Below, in pieces: positions 34,880-46,192 of a DNA stretch of 64,000 nucleotides; position 1 is the stretch's first letter; each line of letters opens with the position of its first letter. The DNA lies in NCBI GenBank assembly GCA_964537035.1, contig CAZIAK010000002.1, positions 1-64,000 on the forward strand, written 5' to 3'. The stretch is from CAZIAK01 sp964537035 (GTDB lineage: Bacteria > Planctomycetota > B15-G4). Both the position numbers and the translations under genes were made by a program. Under the pieces are notes generated by a model. That model saw only the letters and a list, made by a program, of their open reading frames with translations, was not told where the DNA came from and made no database searches.

Positions 34880-36235
34880 TCAGTCCGGGGTCGCAGCCAA
34901 CGCCCTCGGCGCGAGCCAGTCAGCGAAGCTCTGCTCGGCGATCCAGGTGGTCATGTCTTCGCGGGCGCGCAGGCTCAGGGCATCTCGGCGCTGACGCTTG
35001 CCTTTGACTCTCGTCGCCAGGGGAGGCAGCAAGCCGAAGTTCACGTTCATGGGCTGAAAGTGCTCGGCGTCGGCGTCGCGTAGGTAGGCCAGGGCCCCAC
35101 CCAACATGGTGCTCGGTGGCGGCGGCTCGAAGTCGCGCCCCTGCAGACGACAGGCCACGGACAGCCCGGCCATGATGCCCACCGCCGCTGACTCGGCGTA
35201 GCCTTCGACACCGGTGATCTGCCCGGCGAACCAGACCTCGGGCCGAGCGTGCAACGACAGGTCGGCAGCCAGCAGCGCGGGCGACGAGATGAACGTGTTG
35301 CGATGGACGCTGCCCAGGCGCACGAACTCGGCCTCCTCCAAGCCGGGGATCATGGAGAAGACCCGCTTCTGCTCGCCGTACTTGAGCTTGGTCTGAAAGC
35401 CCACCAGATTGTAGAGCTGGCCGTGGCGATCTTCTCGGCGCAGCTGCACCACCGCGTGATGCCGCGCTCCCGTGCGCGGGTCAGCCAAGCCCACAGGCTT
35501 CATGGGACCGAAGGCCAGGGTCTGCCGGCCACGCTCGGCCATGACCTCGACAGGCATGCAGCCTTCAAACCAGACGGTCTTCTCGAACTCTTTCTCGGGT
35601 ACCTTTTCCCCGGCGAGCAGGGCGTCGATGAAGGCCTCGTACTGCTCTTCGGTCAAAGGGCAGTTGAGAAAGTCGGGGTCGCCCCGGTCGTACCGGCTCG
35701 CGGCGAAGATCACGTCCATGTCGAGGGAGTCGGCGCTGACGATGGGCGCGATGGCGTCGAAGAAAGCCAGCCGGTCTCGACCGGTGAGCGCAGCGATCGA
35801 CTCGCCCAGGGCGTCGCTGGTGAGCGGCCCACTGGCCACGATGACAGGGCCCTGATCTGGCACGGCGGCGCACTCCTCCCGCACCAGTTCGACCCCCGGC
35901 AGGGACGAGATGGCGCCGGTCATGCAGCGGCCGAAGCGCTCCCGGTCAAGAGCCAGGGACATGCCCGCGGGTACCGCGCTCTGCTTCGCCGCGGCCACCA
36001 CCAGACTGCCCAAGGACTCCATTTCGTGGAGCAACACGCCCTTTCCCGTGTGCAAGGCCATGGAGCCGAGGGAGTTGCTGCAGACGATCTCGGCCAGATC
36101 GTCCGTGCGGTGTGCGGCGGTCTGGCGCACGGGGCGCATCTCGATCAGGCGCACAGGAATGCCGGCCGCCGAGAGCACACGGGCCGCTTCGCAGCCCGCC
36201 AACCCTCCGCCGATGATGGTGACGTGGTCGTTCAT
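34880..36235 (-). CDS. trmFO: Methylenetetrahydrofolate-tRNA-(uracil-5-)-methyltransferase TrmFO
   Basis: Folate- and FAD-dependent enzyme of 451 residues that makes ribothymidine 54 in tRNA. The N-terminal FAD motif VTIIGGGLAGCEAARVL, the EIVCSNSLGSMALHTGKGVL block, MDVIFAASRYDRGDPDFLNCPLT, and the C-terminal FAGQITGVEGYAESAAVGIMAG are all diagnostic. The length matches the family (about 440-460). The start ATG 36235 places the FAD motif at residue 9. TrmFO replaces TrmA mainly in Gram-positive bacteria, Planctomycetes, delta-type Proteobacteria and some others. Confidence 0.97.
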   Translation of the reverse strand: MNDHVTIIGGGLAGCEAARVLSAAGIPVRLIEMRPVRQTAAHRTDDLAEIVCSNSLGSMALHTGKGVLLHEMESLGSLVVAAAKQSAVPAGMSLALDRERFGRCMTGAISSLPGVELVREECAAVPDQGPVIVASGPLTSDALGESIAALTGRDRLAFFDAIAPIVSADSLDMDVIFAASRYDRGDPDFLNCPLTEEQYEAFIDALLAGEKVPEKEFEKTVWFEGCMPVEVMAERGRQTLAFGPMKPVGLADPRTGARHHAVVQLRREDRHGQLYNLVGFQTKLKYGEQKRVFSMIPGLEEAEFVRLGSVHRNTFISSPALLAADLSLHARPEVWFAGQITGVEGYAESAAVGIMAGLSVACRLQGRDFEPPPPSTMLGGALAYLRDADAEHFQPMNVNFGLLPPLATRVKGKRQRRDALSLRAREDMTTWIAEQSFADWLAPRALAATPD

Positions 36236-36293
36236 GGCCGGACAGACTAGCAACCTCCACCCGATAGCCCACGATCCGGTGGTATGCTTCAGG

Positions 36294-36317
36294 GGTCAGC
36301 CACCATGGCGGCTGGCC
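36294..36317. promoter_or_regulatory. 24-nt palindrome between trmFO and a secreted-protein gene
   Basis: GGTCAGCCACCATGGCGGCTGGCC is self-complementary at 11 of 12 pairs (one of them G-T), with one A-C mismatch, and is centred on CCATGG. It lies in the 210-bp divergent region 36236-36445, which carries no gene. It could be an operator for either gene or a transcript hairpin in the 5' UTR of the secreted protein. Confidence 0.4.
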
Positions 36318-36445
36318 GGGGACCTGCAGCGTTGGGGTCACCAGCCACTGTCGCCTTGGTGCCACCCGCCCATGAGTCGCTATTGGGAGCGAGTCATCAG
36401 GGCGGGCCAGGTGTCTCTTATCTGACTTGTCCAATGAACTGAGGT

Positions 36446-37990
36446 ATGACCTTGAAGACCCAATTCTCAAGGGTGCTGGCTGCGACAGCACTGATCGTTT
36501 GCACCCTTCCCTGTGGTGCAGCTGCCCAGAACGGCAGCAACTTTCACATCTTCCACAACGGGCTGGATGTGATTTACGGAGGCATCGGAGCGGGCGGATC
36601 CTCCCTCCCCGGCGGCGACGGCCTGGGCCTGCACATCAACGGAGAGGACCTGCGCGGCAACACCACCACGGTCCTCGGCGACTTCGGCTATCGGCAGGCC
36701 GCGTTTCGAGAGTCCCTGTGCGTGCTGGGCCCGCCCAGCCCGGGCCTGGCGCTCGACTTTCCCCTGCTGGCCACCATCGAGTTCGACGGCATCGGCGTCT
36801 TCTCGCCCCAGTCGGTCTTCAGCTTTCCCCGCTGCGGGACGGCAGGCTCGTTCCCCCTGGGCAACTCTGCAGGCTTCGTCCCCTTCGGCGGACCGAGTGC
36901 CGGGAGCTTCGCAATCGTAGGCTTCCCTTCGGCCAGCGGCCTGCCCAGCTCCACAGCTCTGCTGGTTCCGAATCACGGCTTCGTTGGGGGACCGACCACG
37001 GCAACCGCCACTACGGTCGCCTTGGCCGCAGCCACACTCCCCATCGCATCCACCGGATTTTGCTGGGTGATCCAGTTTGGCTGGAGTCCCTCAGCGTTGA
37101 CCTCTGCCGACGACATCGACAGCTGGTACACCTGGCGCACCAACGGTCGGGGCGGCAGCCTCGGGAACCAATACTGGGGCATGTCCAACAACGAGCTGGG
37201 CACGTGGCAGAGCCAGACGGTGGCCAGCAACAACAGCCTGACCTCGATCACCCAGCTCCTGGCCAATGTGAGCTACGAGTACGTCAGCATTGCGGTCAAC
37301 CCCACCACCCAGGATGCCTTGCTCCCTGCCAGCGGAGGGACCTACGGCTCCGTCGGCGCCGGAGTGCCTCACAGTGGCTCCTCGATCAATGGCGGCTTCG
37401 ACGTGGGCATGCACCAGGGCCTCTCGCTCAGCGGCACGGGCGGCGTGCCCAACCCGATCTCAGGCCTGGCCAATCAAGACCCGCTCGGCAGCGCCAGCGC
37501 TGGGCTGGTCCCCACTCTCGGGTTCTTGTCGTCGAACAACAGCCCAGGGCCGGCCGTCCGTTATCGGGTGACCTGGGTCTCCCTCTTCCTTGAGCTGTCT
37601 TTCGGACTCGACCCGGCACTCATGGGTGACGCCACCATGGCCTTCGGGTCGGCTCGAGTGCCCAACCTGATATCGAACGTCTTCCCCGGACCTTTTCCTC
37701 AACCCCTGACGGTGACTTTCCTGCCGACCTTCGTCCACTCGATGGACACCTCCAGTGGAGCCTTCTGGCCAGGCCCATCGGGTTTCCCTGGCGGGACGTT
37801 TGGGACCTCCAGCGTTCAAGGAGCCTCGGCGCACATACCGGTCTCCAGCGCCGGCGGCACCTGCATCGGGCTGCCCTTCGGCTTGCAATACGGCAGCTCA
37901 GCCCTGGCCAGCGCCACGGGCCCGGTGGTGTGGAGCCGCTTCACGTCTGACGCCCCGTCCCACAGCGGTGTGCTGCCCTTGATCGACTAG
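36446..37990 (+). CDS. Secreted protein of unknown function
   Basis: Exported protein of 514 residues, not recognised. A signal peptide (TLKTQFSRVLAATALIVCTLPCGAAAQ, cleavage near 28) is followed by a Gly/Ser/Pro-rich, low-charge beta-type sequence. It has a few Cys (CVLG, FPRCGT, GFCWV, GGTCIG) that could form disulfides outside the cytoplasm. No enzyme motif, transmembrane segment or C-terminal sorting tag is evident. GAGGT just before ATG 36446 supports the start. Similar long, bland exported proteins are common in Planctomycetes. Monocistronic. Confidence 0.75.
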   Translation: MTLKTQFSRVLAATALIVCTLPCGAAAQNGSNFHIFHNGLDVIYGGIGAGGSSLPGGDGLGLHINGEDLRGNTTTVLGDFGYRQAAFRESLCVLGPPSPGLALDFPLLATIEFDGIGVFSPQSVFSFPRCGTAGSFPLGNSAGFVPFGGPSAGSFAIVGFPSASGLPSSTALLVPNHGFVGGPTTATATTVALAAATLPIASTGFCWVIQFGWSPSALTSADDIDSWYTWRTNGRGGSLGNQYWGMSNNELGTWQSQTVASNNSLTSITQLLANVSYEYVSIAVNPTTQDALLPASGGTYGSVGAGVPHSGSSINGGFDVGMHQGLSLSGTGGVPNPISGLANQDPLGSASAGLVPTLGFLSSNNSPGPAVRYRVTWVSLFLELSFGLDPALMGDATMAFGSARVPNLISNVFPGPFPQPLTVTFLPTFVHSMDTSSGAFWPGPSGFPGGTFGTSSVQGASAHIPVSSAGGTCIGLPFGLQYGSSALASATGPVVWSRFTSDAPSHSGVLPLID

Positions 37991-38081
37991 ATCCCGCGCT
38001 GCCGCCGGGACCACTCCATCAGAACACAGCAAGAGTGAGGCCCTTGGGTGCCCCTCTGCGCTGAGTGGAACTCTTGGCGCA

Positions 38082-40115
38082 TCAGCTGGAGCCGGAGAAA
38101 TAATCCGGTGGCTCGTCCCCGTACTCGAGCTCGACCACCTCCTCTTCGACCGCCGGCGCTGAGGACGAAGTGCTCGCCCCTGTGCCTCCCTGGCTGATCA
38201 CCTCCAGGAAGGCCTCGCCGTAGGTGGCGATCTTCTTCGGGCCTACGCCCTTCACCGCCAGCAGCTCGTCTTCGTCGGCGGGCCGACGGCGGGCCATGTC
38301 GCGCAGGGTGGCGTCGGAAAAGACCACGTAGGCCGGTTTGCCCAGGGCGGTGGACAGCTCTCGGCGCAGATCACGAAGGGCCTCGAACAGCTCGGCGCCC
38401 TCACCGTCGAGGGGATCATCGCTGACGGCCGCTTTGCGACGACCCTTGCCGCCGCCCCGGCGACTCTTGCGCCGGCGACGCCCGCCGTTGCTGCTCTCGT
38501 CTTCGCTCTGCTCTGCCAACGACGGGCGGGGCCGGGTCAGCTCGACGATCTGCTCACCTGCCAGCACACCCTGGCAGCGCTTGGTCAGGGTCAGCACCGA
38601 CCAGTTGGCCAGGTCTTTGACCACGTAGCCCCGGTGGATGAGCTGGCGCAGCACGCCGTCCCATTCGTCTCGGGGTTGATCGCCGCCGATGCCATAGGTG
38701 GACAGCCGATCGTGGCCCAGCTCGAGCACCCGCTTGGCCTTGCTGCCCATGAGCACGTCGAGCACATGCCCGGCGCCGAAGCGCTGCCCCGTGCGCCAGA
38801 TGCATGACATGAGCTTCTGTGCCGCCACGGTGCCGTCGTAGGTCTCCGCGGGTTGCAGGCAGGTGTCGCAGTTGCCGCACTCGCCCGGCGCCTCCTCGCC
38901 GAAGTGGCCGAGCAAGGCCTGGCGCCGGCAGGTGGTGGCCTCGCACCAGCTGGCCAGGGTCGACAGCTTCTGCTGCTCCATGCGCACCTGATCGGGGTTC
39001 TCACCCTGTTCGATCAGGCGATGCATGCGGCCCACGTCGCCAGAGCCGTAGAGCATCCAGGCCTCTGAGGGCAGGCCGTCTCGACCGGCCCTGCCCGTCT
39101 CTTGATAGTAGGCCTCGACAGACCGGGGCATGTCGTAGTGCACCACGTAGCGCACGTCCGCCTTGTCGATGCCCATGCCGAAGGCCACGGTGGCGCAGAC
39201 CACATCGAGGCGCCCGGAGAGGAAGCCGTCCTGGACATCGCGGCGGTCTCGAGAGGTCAGCCCTGCGTGGTAACAGGCGGCGGCGTGTCCGTTGTTGCGC
39301 AGATCGGCGGCCACCTCTTCGGTGCGCCGCCGGCTGAGGCAATAGACGATGCCCGCCTCTCCCCGGTGGCGCTCTGTGAACTGAGCCAGCTGTCCCGTGG
39401 CGCCCTTCTTGGCCGTCACCGTGTAGCAGATGTTGGGCCGATCGAAGCCGCCCACGAAGAGTTCGGCCTCACCCAACCCCAGCTGCTCCATGACGTCGAG
39501 CCGGGTGGCCTCGTCGGCCGTGGCGGTCAGGGCCATCATGGGCACGTCGGGGAAACGCTCTCGCAGCAGGCCCAGGCGGGTGTACTCAGGCCTGAAGTCG
39601 TGTCCCCATTGGGAGACGCAGTGGGCTTCGTCAATGGCGAAGAGGCTCAGGGACACCGTGCCCAGGCGTTCAAGGAAATCGCCGCCCACCAGCCGCTCGG
39701 GGGCGATGTAGAGCAAGTCGAGTTCGTCGTTGTGAAAACGCGCCAGCACGGATCGGGCCTCGGCCCCGTCGAGGCTGCTGTTGTAGGCAGCGGCCGCCAC
39801 GCCCTGCTCGAGCAGGGCGTCGACCTGGTCCTTCATCAGGGCCAACAAGGGCGAGACGATGATCGCCGTGCCCTCTCTGACCACTGCAGGCACCTGGTAG
39901 CAGAGGCTCTTGCCGCCGCCCGTGGGCATGAGCACGAAGGCATCTTGACCCGCCACCACCGAATCGACGATGTCTTGCTGCAGTGGGCGAAAGGCCTCGT
40001 GGCCGAAGACGTCACGGAGGACCTGTTGAGAGTCGCTGGTCAAGGAGGAGCACACCAGTGCATGGGACGGCGGGAGAGCCCGGGCGTTTCGCGGCACAGG
40101 ATAACCCAGTGGCAC
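38082..40115 (-). CDS. recQ: ATP-dependent DNA helicase RecQ
   Basis: 3'-5' DNA helicase of up to 677 residues for recombination and repair. The domain order is complete: Walker A MPTGGGKS (63-70), DEAH-type box FAIDEAHCVSQWGHDFRPEY, helicase C domain (TSRDRRDVQDGF, QETGRAGRDGLPS), a zinc-binding subdomain with Cys pairs (CEATTCRR, CGNCDTC), winged helix, a Lys/Arg-rich linker (RRRRKSRRGGGKGRRK), and a C-terminal HRDC domain (LRDLRRELSTALGKPAYVVF). The start is uncertain: GTG 40055 or TTG 40043 may be used instead of ATG 40115. It begins 18 bp after the hybrid kinase stop. Confidence 0.96.
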   Translation of the reverse strand: MPLGYPVPRNARALPPSHALVCSSLTSDSQQVLRDVFGHEAFRPLQQDIVDSVVAGQDAFVLMPTGGGKSLCYQVPAVVREGTAIIVSPLLALMKDQVDALLEQGVAAAAYNSSLDGAEARSVLARFHNDELDLLYIAPERLVGGDFLERLGTVSLSLFAIDEAHCVSQWGHDFRPEYTRLGLLRERFPDVPMMALTATADEATRLDVMEQLGLGEAELFVGGFDRPNICYTVTAKKGATGQLAQFTERHRGEAGIVYCLSRRRTEEVAADLRNNGHAAACYHAGLTSRDRRDVQDGFLSGRLDVVCATVAFGMGIDKADVRYVVHYDMPRSVEAYYQETGRAGRDGLPSEAWMLYGSGDVGRMHRLIEQGENPDQVRMEQQKLSTLASWCEATTCRRQALLGHFGEEAPGECGNCDTCLQPAETYDGTVAAQKLMSCIWRTGQRFGAGHVLDVLMGSKAKRVLELGHDRLSTYGIGGDQPRDEWDGVLRQLIHRGYVVKDLANWSVLTLTKRCQGVLAGEQIVELTRPRPSLAEQSEDESSNGGRRRRKSRRGGGKGRRKAAVSDDPLDGEGAELFEALRDLRRELSTALGKPAYVVFSDATLRDMARRRPADEDELLAVKGVGPKKIATYGEAFLEVISQGGTGASTSSSAPAVEEEVVELEYGDEPPDYFSGSS

Positions 40116-40133
40116 GGCGCACGAGCCTTCCAG

Positions 40134-42173
<2,040 letters not shown>

Positions 42174-42211
42174 ACGGACCCCTCGTCTGCTGCGGGACGA
42201 CCCCGGCCGAC

Positions 42212-42346
42212 ATGACCGAGCGCCCCCGACCAACCCACACCATGAGCGACCCTGCGCACGAAGAGCTGACGCTGCTGACGCCAACCGATCACACGGAGAT
42301 CAAGATCACCTGTTCAGAGTGTCGACGGCGGAACGCCCAGAACTAA
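42212..42346 (+). CDS. Small CxxC protein (uncertain)
   Basis: Possible 44-residue protein (or 34 residues from ATG 42242), with one CSEC pair near the C-terminus (ITCSECRRRNAQN) and an acidic N-terminal half. It fills the divergent 187-bp gap between the hybrid kinase start and the spermidine-synthase-like gene end. A single Cys pair could bind zinc as a dimer. No strong ribosome site is seen, so it may be chance. Confidence 0.3.
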   Translation: MTERPRPTHTMSDPAHEELTLLTPTDHTEIKITCSECRRRNAQN

Positions 42347-42360
42347 GCGAAAAAGGACGC

Positions 42361-44877
42361 TCAGGCCCGAGTGACGCTGCGCCCGGCGAGAAGCGCCATG
42401 AGGTATGTCGCTCCGGCAACCACGAAGGCCGTGGAGAAGCCCGCTCCCAAGGCGATCAGGATCGCGCCCACGGAGGCCAACACCGAGGCACCACCGTTGA
42501 CTCCAAAAGCCCATGGCACAAGGGGCGCAGCTCTCCTGGACAACAGGGTCAGACCGCTCGGAAAAGGCATGCCCATGACGAAGGCCACCGGGCCCAGGAC
42601 CACGGCGGTGAGCAGGGCCCGTAGGTTCCAGTCGAGGCGCAAGGTGGCGTCGAAAAAGTGTGGCAGACCTGTGCCCAACACGACAAGCAGCACCAACACA
42701 CCCAGGAGTGCCCTGCGCAGAGTCCGCCCAGGGTCGTCGCTCTTGCCGGCATGGTGAGCACCGAGTCCGCTGAACAACAAGAAGGTCATCAGCACCACGG
42801 TCATGGCGTAGCCCGGGTGACCCAGGTACAGCACGAAGCGCTGCATGGCCACGATCTCGACCAGCATGTAGCCCGCGCCCAGACCGGCAAAGAAAAGGAT
42901 CCAGCGGAAGCCCCCGGGCACCTTCAGGCCCTCACGCCTGAAGAACAGCAAGGGCAGCAAGACCAGGGCCAGCACCAGGGCGGACGTCTCCAGCAACACC
43001 GTGCCCAGGATCATCAAGCCAATGGGCTTGGCTCCTACCAGGTGCGCGTAGTTGTCGGCCACATTCGGTGCGACCTCAGCGCCTCCGAACCACTCCTGCC
43101 ACAGGTCACCCCAGCGGTAGAAGCGGAAGAAGAACGGGTTGTCGTCATCGACGGGGTCGAGGTTGTAGGGATAGCTGGCCCGGAAGGCGTCATCGGTGCC
43201 CGCAGCCACCGACGCGAAGTAGTCGGCGGCGGGGCCGCTGCTCTCGACACCGGGCGCATGGAGCAGACGCGCCACAAACGCGGGCACACTGGCGTAGGTG
43301 GTGAAGTGCCCCACGTCGTCAGCGGTCAGGGGTTTCTTGCTCACCAGCAGGTGGGCATAACCCAGCTGCAGCTCCACACCATCGTCGTCGTAGCTCGGTC
43401 CTTCGATGGCGGTGAGGATGATGTGGTCGCCCGGGTTCTCGACCCCGGCACGACGGAGGGCATCCACGGCGATGGCCGCCAGACGCAGCACCTCTCTGGG
43501 CGGCTCGAAGCGGAAGCGCACCACCGAGATGACGCCGTCATCGGTGAGGTGCGCCAGGAAATCGTCATACGCCTCGGCGGTGTAGAGATAGCTCTCCGCC
43601 ATGACGTAGCTGCCCGACGCCAGGGCCGCGTAGGTGTCCGTGCCGGTCATCTGGATGATGTCGAAGAGCTCATCGGTGCGGCGCAACCAGCTGCGGCCTT
43701 CGTCGATGTGCACGTTGATGCCGGGCAGGTTGTAGCGGTCGCCGGTGAGCTCGGCGAAGTCGTCCGTCATCAGCGCGGCCGTGGTGTGGTTGATCTCCAC
43801 GCCGGTGAAGTCGATGCGCTCACCCTCGGGCAAGGGCCGGCCAGCAGCGGCCGCCTGCAAGATGTCGATACCGCCACCGATGCCGATGGCCAGAACCTTG
43901 GGCGCCTTCAGGGCCACCGAGCGGTTCAGCGGGTCGAGGAACTTCAGGTACCCCAGGCCTTCCTTGTCGGAGACGTTGGCGACCTTCTCTGCAGAACCGA
44001 TGGGCAGCACCGTGATGGCGTCGCCGTCCTGGTAGATCCACTTCGTGGCCAAGGGATCGGTGCGGCTGCCCACCACGTCCAGGCGGCAGACCGGGTCCCA
44101 GACCGTCTTCTCGACCTGCAGGTCCGGGTCGCTGCGCAGCTTGGCGGACATGGTCTTGAACGGCGCCATGGGCACGTCGAAGAAGGTCTTCGGAGCCAGG
44201 TGGGCCAAGACCAGGGCGATGAGAGCGCAGCCGCCGTACAGGGCCACGCCCAGGCCGGGCCTCGAGGACGTGCTGCTGCCGTCCGGCAGGTCCTTGCCGA
44301 CGCCTCGGGCGAACAACATCGCACCGAGAAAGGTCAGTGCGACCGTGACGAGCACGGCGCCTTCGCCGCCCAGGCTACGCAGCACCGGGATGTAGACCAG
44401 ACAGCCCAGAGCAGAGCCGGCCATGTTCACGCCGTAGAGCCGCCCCACCTGGCCCCGACCGTCGGACAAGACCAGGGCCACGATCAGGCCAGCCAGCAAC
44501 GACGGCAGCAGCAGCACGGCGTAGTCGAGAGCCGCGCTCATGATGCCTTCGGTGGTGTGCATGTCGGCGGAGGCCGCCGCCGCCGTGCGAGTCACCAGGG
44601 CATAGGCGGCGATGATGCTCACCCCGAAGAGCGCTGACATGATCGCCAGCCGCTTCGAGGTGTCGCCTCCCAGCCACTTGGGCTTGCAGGCCAGCAGGGC
44701 TCCGCCCCCAGCGAAACCCAGCATGGTGAAGGTCACCACCAGATAGGTCAGGTGGTACCAGAGCATCACCGAGAAAAGGCGGGTCTGGACCAGCTGCAGC
44801 AGCAGCACGGCGGCGGAAATGAGGGCGATGCCGGCGAGACGACCGCGGGGCAGGCGCTGTGAGGTGGCGTCAGTCAT
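42361..44877 (-). CDS. Membrane-embedded spermidine-synthase-like protein
   Basis: Protein of 838 residues. Residues 1-240 hold about seven transmembrane helices; the middle (about 290-590) is a Rossmann-fold aminopropyltransferase/methyltransferase-like domain (LAIGIGGGIDILQAAAAG, GVEINHTTAALM, DEGRSWLRRT, FDIIQMTGTDTYAA); the last 200 residues have about six more helices. The acidic motif that usually follows the cofactor loop in SpeE is replaced by GTDTYAA, so true spermidine synthesis is not assured. It ends an operon after a TIGR00300-type ornithine cyclodeaminase, which hints at ornithine or polyamine metabolism. The start ATG 44877 fits the first helix. Confidence 0.85.
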   Translation of the reverse strand: MTDATSQRLPRGRLAGIALISAAVLLLQLVQTRLFSVMLWYHLTYLVVTFTMLGFAGGGALLACKPKWLGGDTSKRLAIMSALFGVSIIAAYALVTRTAAAASADMHTTEGIMSAALDYAVLLLPSLLAGLIVALVLSDGRGQVGRLYGVNMAGSALGCLVYIPVLRSLGGEGAVLVTVALTFLGAMLFARGVGKDLPDGSSTSSRPGLGVALYGGCALIALVLAHLAPKTFFDVPMAPFKTMSAKLRSDPDLQVEKTVWDPVCRLDVVGSRTDPLATKWIYQDGDAITVLPIGSAEKVANVSDKEGLGYLKFLDPLNRSVALKAPKVLAIGIGGGIDILQAAAAGRPLPEGERIDFTGVEINHTTAALMTDDFAELTGDRYNLPGINVHIDEGRSWLRRTDELFDIIQMTGTDTYAALASGSYVMAESYLYTAEAYDDFLAHLTDDGVISVVRFRFEPPREVLRLAAIAVDALRRAGVENPGDHIILTAIEGPSYDDDGVELQLGYAHLLVSKKPLTADDVGHFTTYASVPAFVARLLHAPGVESSGPAADYFASVAAGTDDAFRASYPYNLDPVDDDNPFFFRFYRWGDLWQEWFGGAEVAPNVADNYAHLVGAKPIGLMILGTVLLETSALVLALVLLPLLFFRREGLKVPGGFRWILFFAGLGAGYMLVEIVAMQRFVLYLGHPGYAMTVVLMTFLLFSGLGAHHAGKSDDPGRTLRRALLGVLVLLVVLGTGLPHFFDATLRLDWNLRALLTAVVLGPVAFVMGMPFPSGLTLLSRRAAPLVPWAFGVNGGASVLASVGAILIALGAGFSTAFVVAGATYLMALLAGRSVTRA

Positions 44878-44943
44878 GGCCCGTGGGGCTCTTCCTGGTC
44901 GGAGGGGAGGCGACCGGTGATGATCCGGGGCAGGCAGGGGCGG

Positions 44944-46170
44944 TCAAGGGGCCGGTGCTTCGTCCTGAAGGTGCCGGCTGAGAATGGCCATGAACAGGCC
45001 CACATCGGTGACGATCGCGACCGTATGGGACGAGCCCCGATCGGAGAGCTTGGAGGCTACAGCGGGGTTGATGTCCACGCAAACCAGCTGGACCGCCGCC
45101 GGGAGCATGTTGCCCACGCCGATGCCGTGGAGCATGGTGCCCAGCACCACCACCAGCTGGGCCCCCACCAGCAGCTCGGCGTAACGGGCCTGAGCGGCGA
45201 TGAGGTCCATTTCGGTCTCGGGCAGGGGGCCGTCGTCCCGGATCGACCCCGCCAGGCAGAAGGGCACCTGGTGGGTCACGCAGGCGTGCATGACCCCGCG
45301 GTTCAGGGCGCCAGCAGCCACCGCGCCGGGCAGATCGCCGTGCTCGCGGACCAGATTGATGGCCCGCATGTGGTTCATGTGCCCGTGGAGTTCGGCCCGG
45401 CCCGTGCACTGGCTGATGCCGAGAGAGGTGCCCAGGACCGCGGCCTCCACGTCGTGAACCGCCAGGGCGTTGCCTGCCAGCAGGGCATCGACCCAACCGC
45501 GAGAGATGATCCCCGCCAGGGCCTCGGCCTGGCCGGTATGGATGATCACCGGGCCGCCCACCAGCACCACCCGCCCCCCGGCGGCCTTGGCCTCCCGCCA
45601 GAGCCCGGCCAGGAGCGCCGCCTGGTCGTCGACCCGCCGCTCGCTGGAGACCTCGCTGGACATGAACGAGAAGTCGGCGGCTTCTCGCCTGTGGGTGTCC
45701 GGGGTGACCGTCACGCCATGATTGCCCAGGACCACCCGCTGGCCCACGACCAGGTCGCGCAGCTTGACGCAACGGGCGCTGCTCGCACCGCCGGCCTCGC
45801 TGATCACGATGGTGGCGTCCATGCGCTGGTCGAGCACGTCGAGCACCTTGCCCTCGACGCGCACGGACGTGGCCAGGTTCGTCGACGAATAGAAGCCGTC
45901 AGGGGCCACCCCCTGGGCGCTGACCACAGCCAAGGTCACGCTGCTGTGGTCGGGCTGGCTGAAGCCCAAGGTGCCCAGGTTGTCGATGATCCCCGCCAGG
46001 TCGCGCTCATCGTCGGCCTGAACCTCGAGCAGAATCTCGCTCTCTTCGTCTTTGGTGCGACCGATGTCGAACGAGACGATGCGATAGCTGCCACCACCGC
46101 CGGTCACGGCGTCGAGAGCCACGCCCAGCAGATTGGCGTCGATCAGGTGTCCACGAGCTGAGAGCTGCAT
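44944..46170 (-). CDS. Ornithine cyclodeaminase, TIGR00300 (LOR/SDH) type
   Basis: Protein of 408 residues matching the TIGR00300 family. The N-terminal LOR/SDH region (about 1-100) reads RGHLIDANLLGVALDAVTGGGGSYRI and later GFSQPDHSSVTLAV. The C-terminal nucleotide-binding part has GGPVIIHTGQAEALAGII, VDALLAGNALAVHDVEAAVLGTSLG and VLGTMLHGIGVGNMLP. Archaeal members, and the C-terminal part of cyanobacterial arginine dihydrolase (ArgZ/AgrE), convert ornithine to proline plus ammonia. It lies 22 bp after a lipoprotein gene and 66 bp before the spermidine-synthase-like gene on the same strand. ATG 46170 is the start that fits the domain. Confidence 0.85.
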   Translation of the reverse strand: MQLSARGHLIDANLLGVALDAVTGGGGSYRIVSFDIGRTKDEESEILLEVQADDERDLAGIIDNLGTLGFSQPDHSSVTLAVVSAQGVAPDGFYSSTNLATSVRVEGKVLDVLDQRMDATIVISEAGGASSARCVKLRDLVVGQRVVLGNHGVTVTPDTHRREAADFSFMSSEVSSERRVDDQAALLAGLWREAKAAGGRVVLVGGPVIIHTGQAEALAGIISRGWVDALLAGNALAVHDVEAAVLGTSLGISQCTGRAELHGHMNHMRAINLVREHGDLPGAVAAGALNRGVMHACVTHQVPFCLAGSIRDDGPLPETEMDLIAAQARYAELLVGAQLVVVLGTMLHGIGVGNMLPAAVQLVCVDINPAVASKLSDRGSSHTVAIVTDVGLFMAILSRHLQDEAPAP

Positions 46171-46192
46171 GGCCGCAGGGTAGCACCTGGGC

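Noticed and set aside
42658..44637. Long frame antisense to the spermidine-synthase-like gene
   Set aside because: No motifs, His/Gln/Gly-rich; the opposite strand has clear membrane helices and a Rossmann domain.
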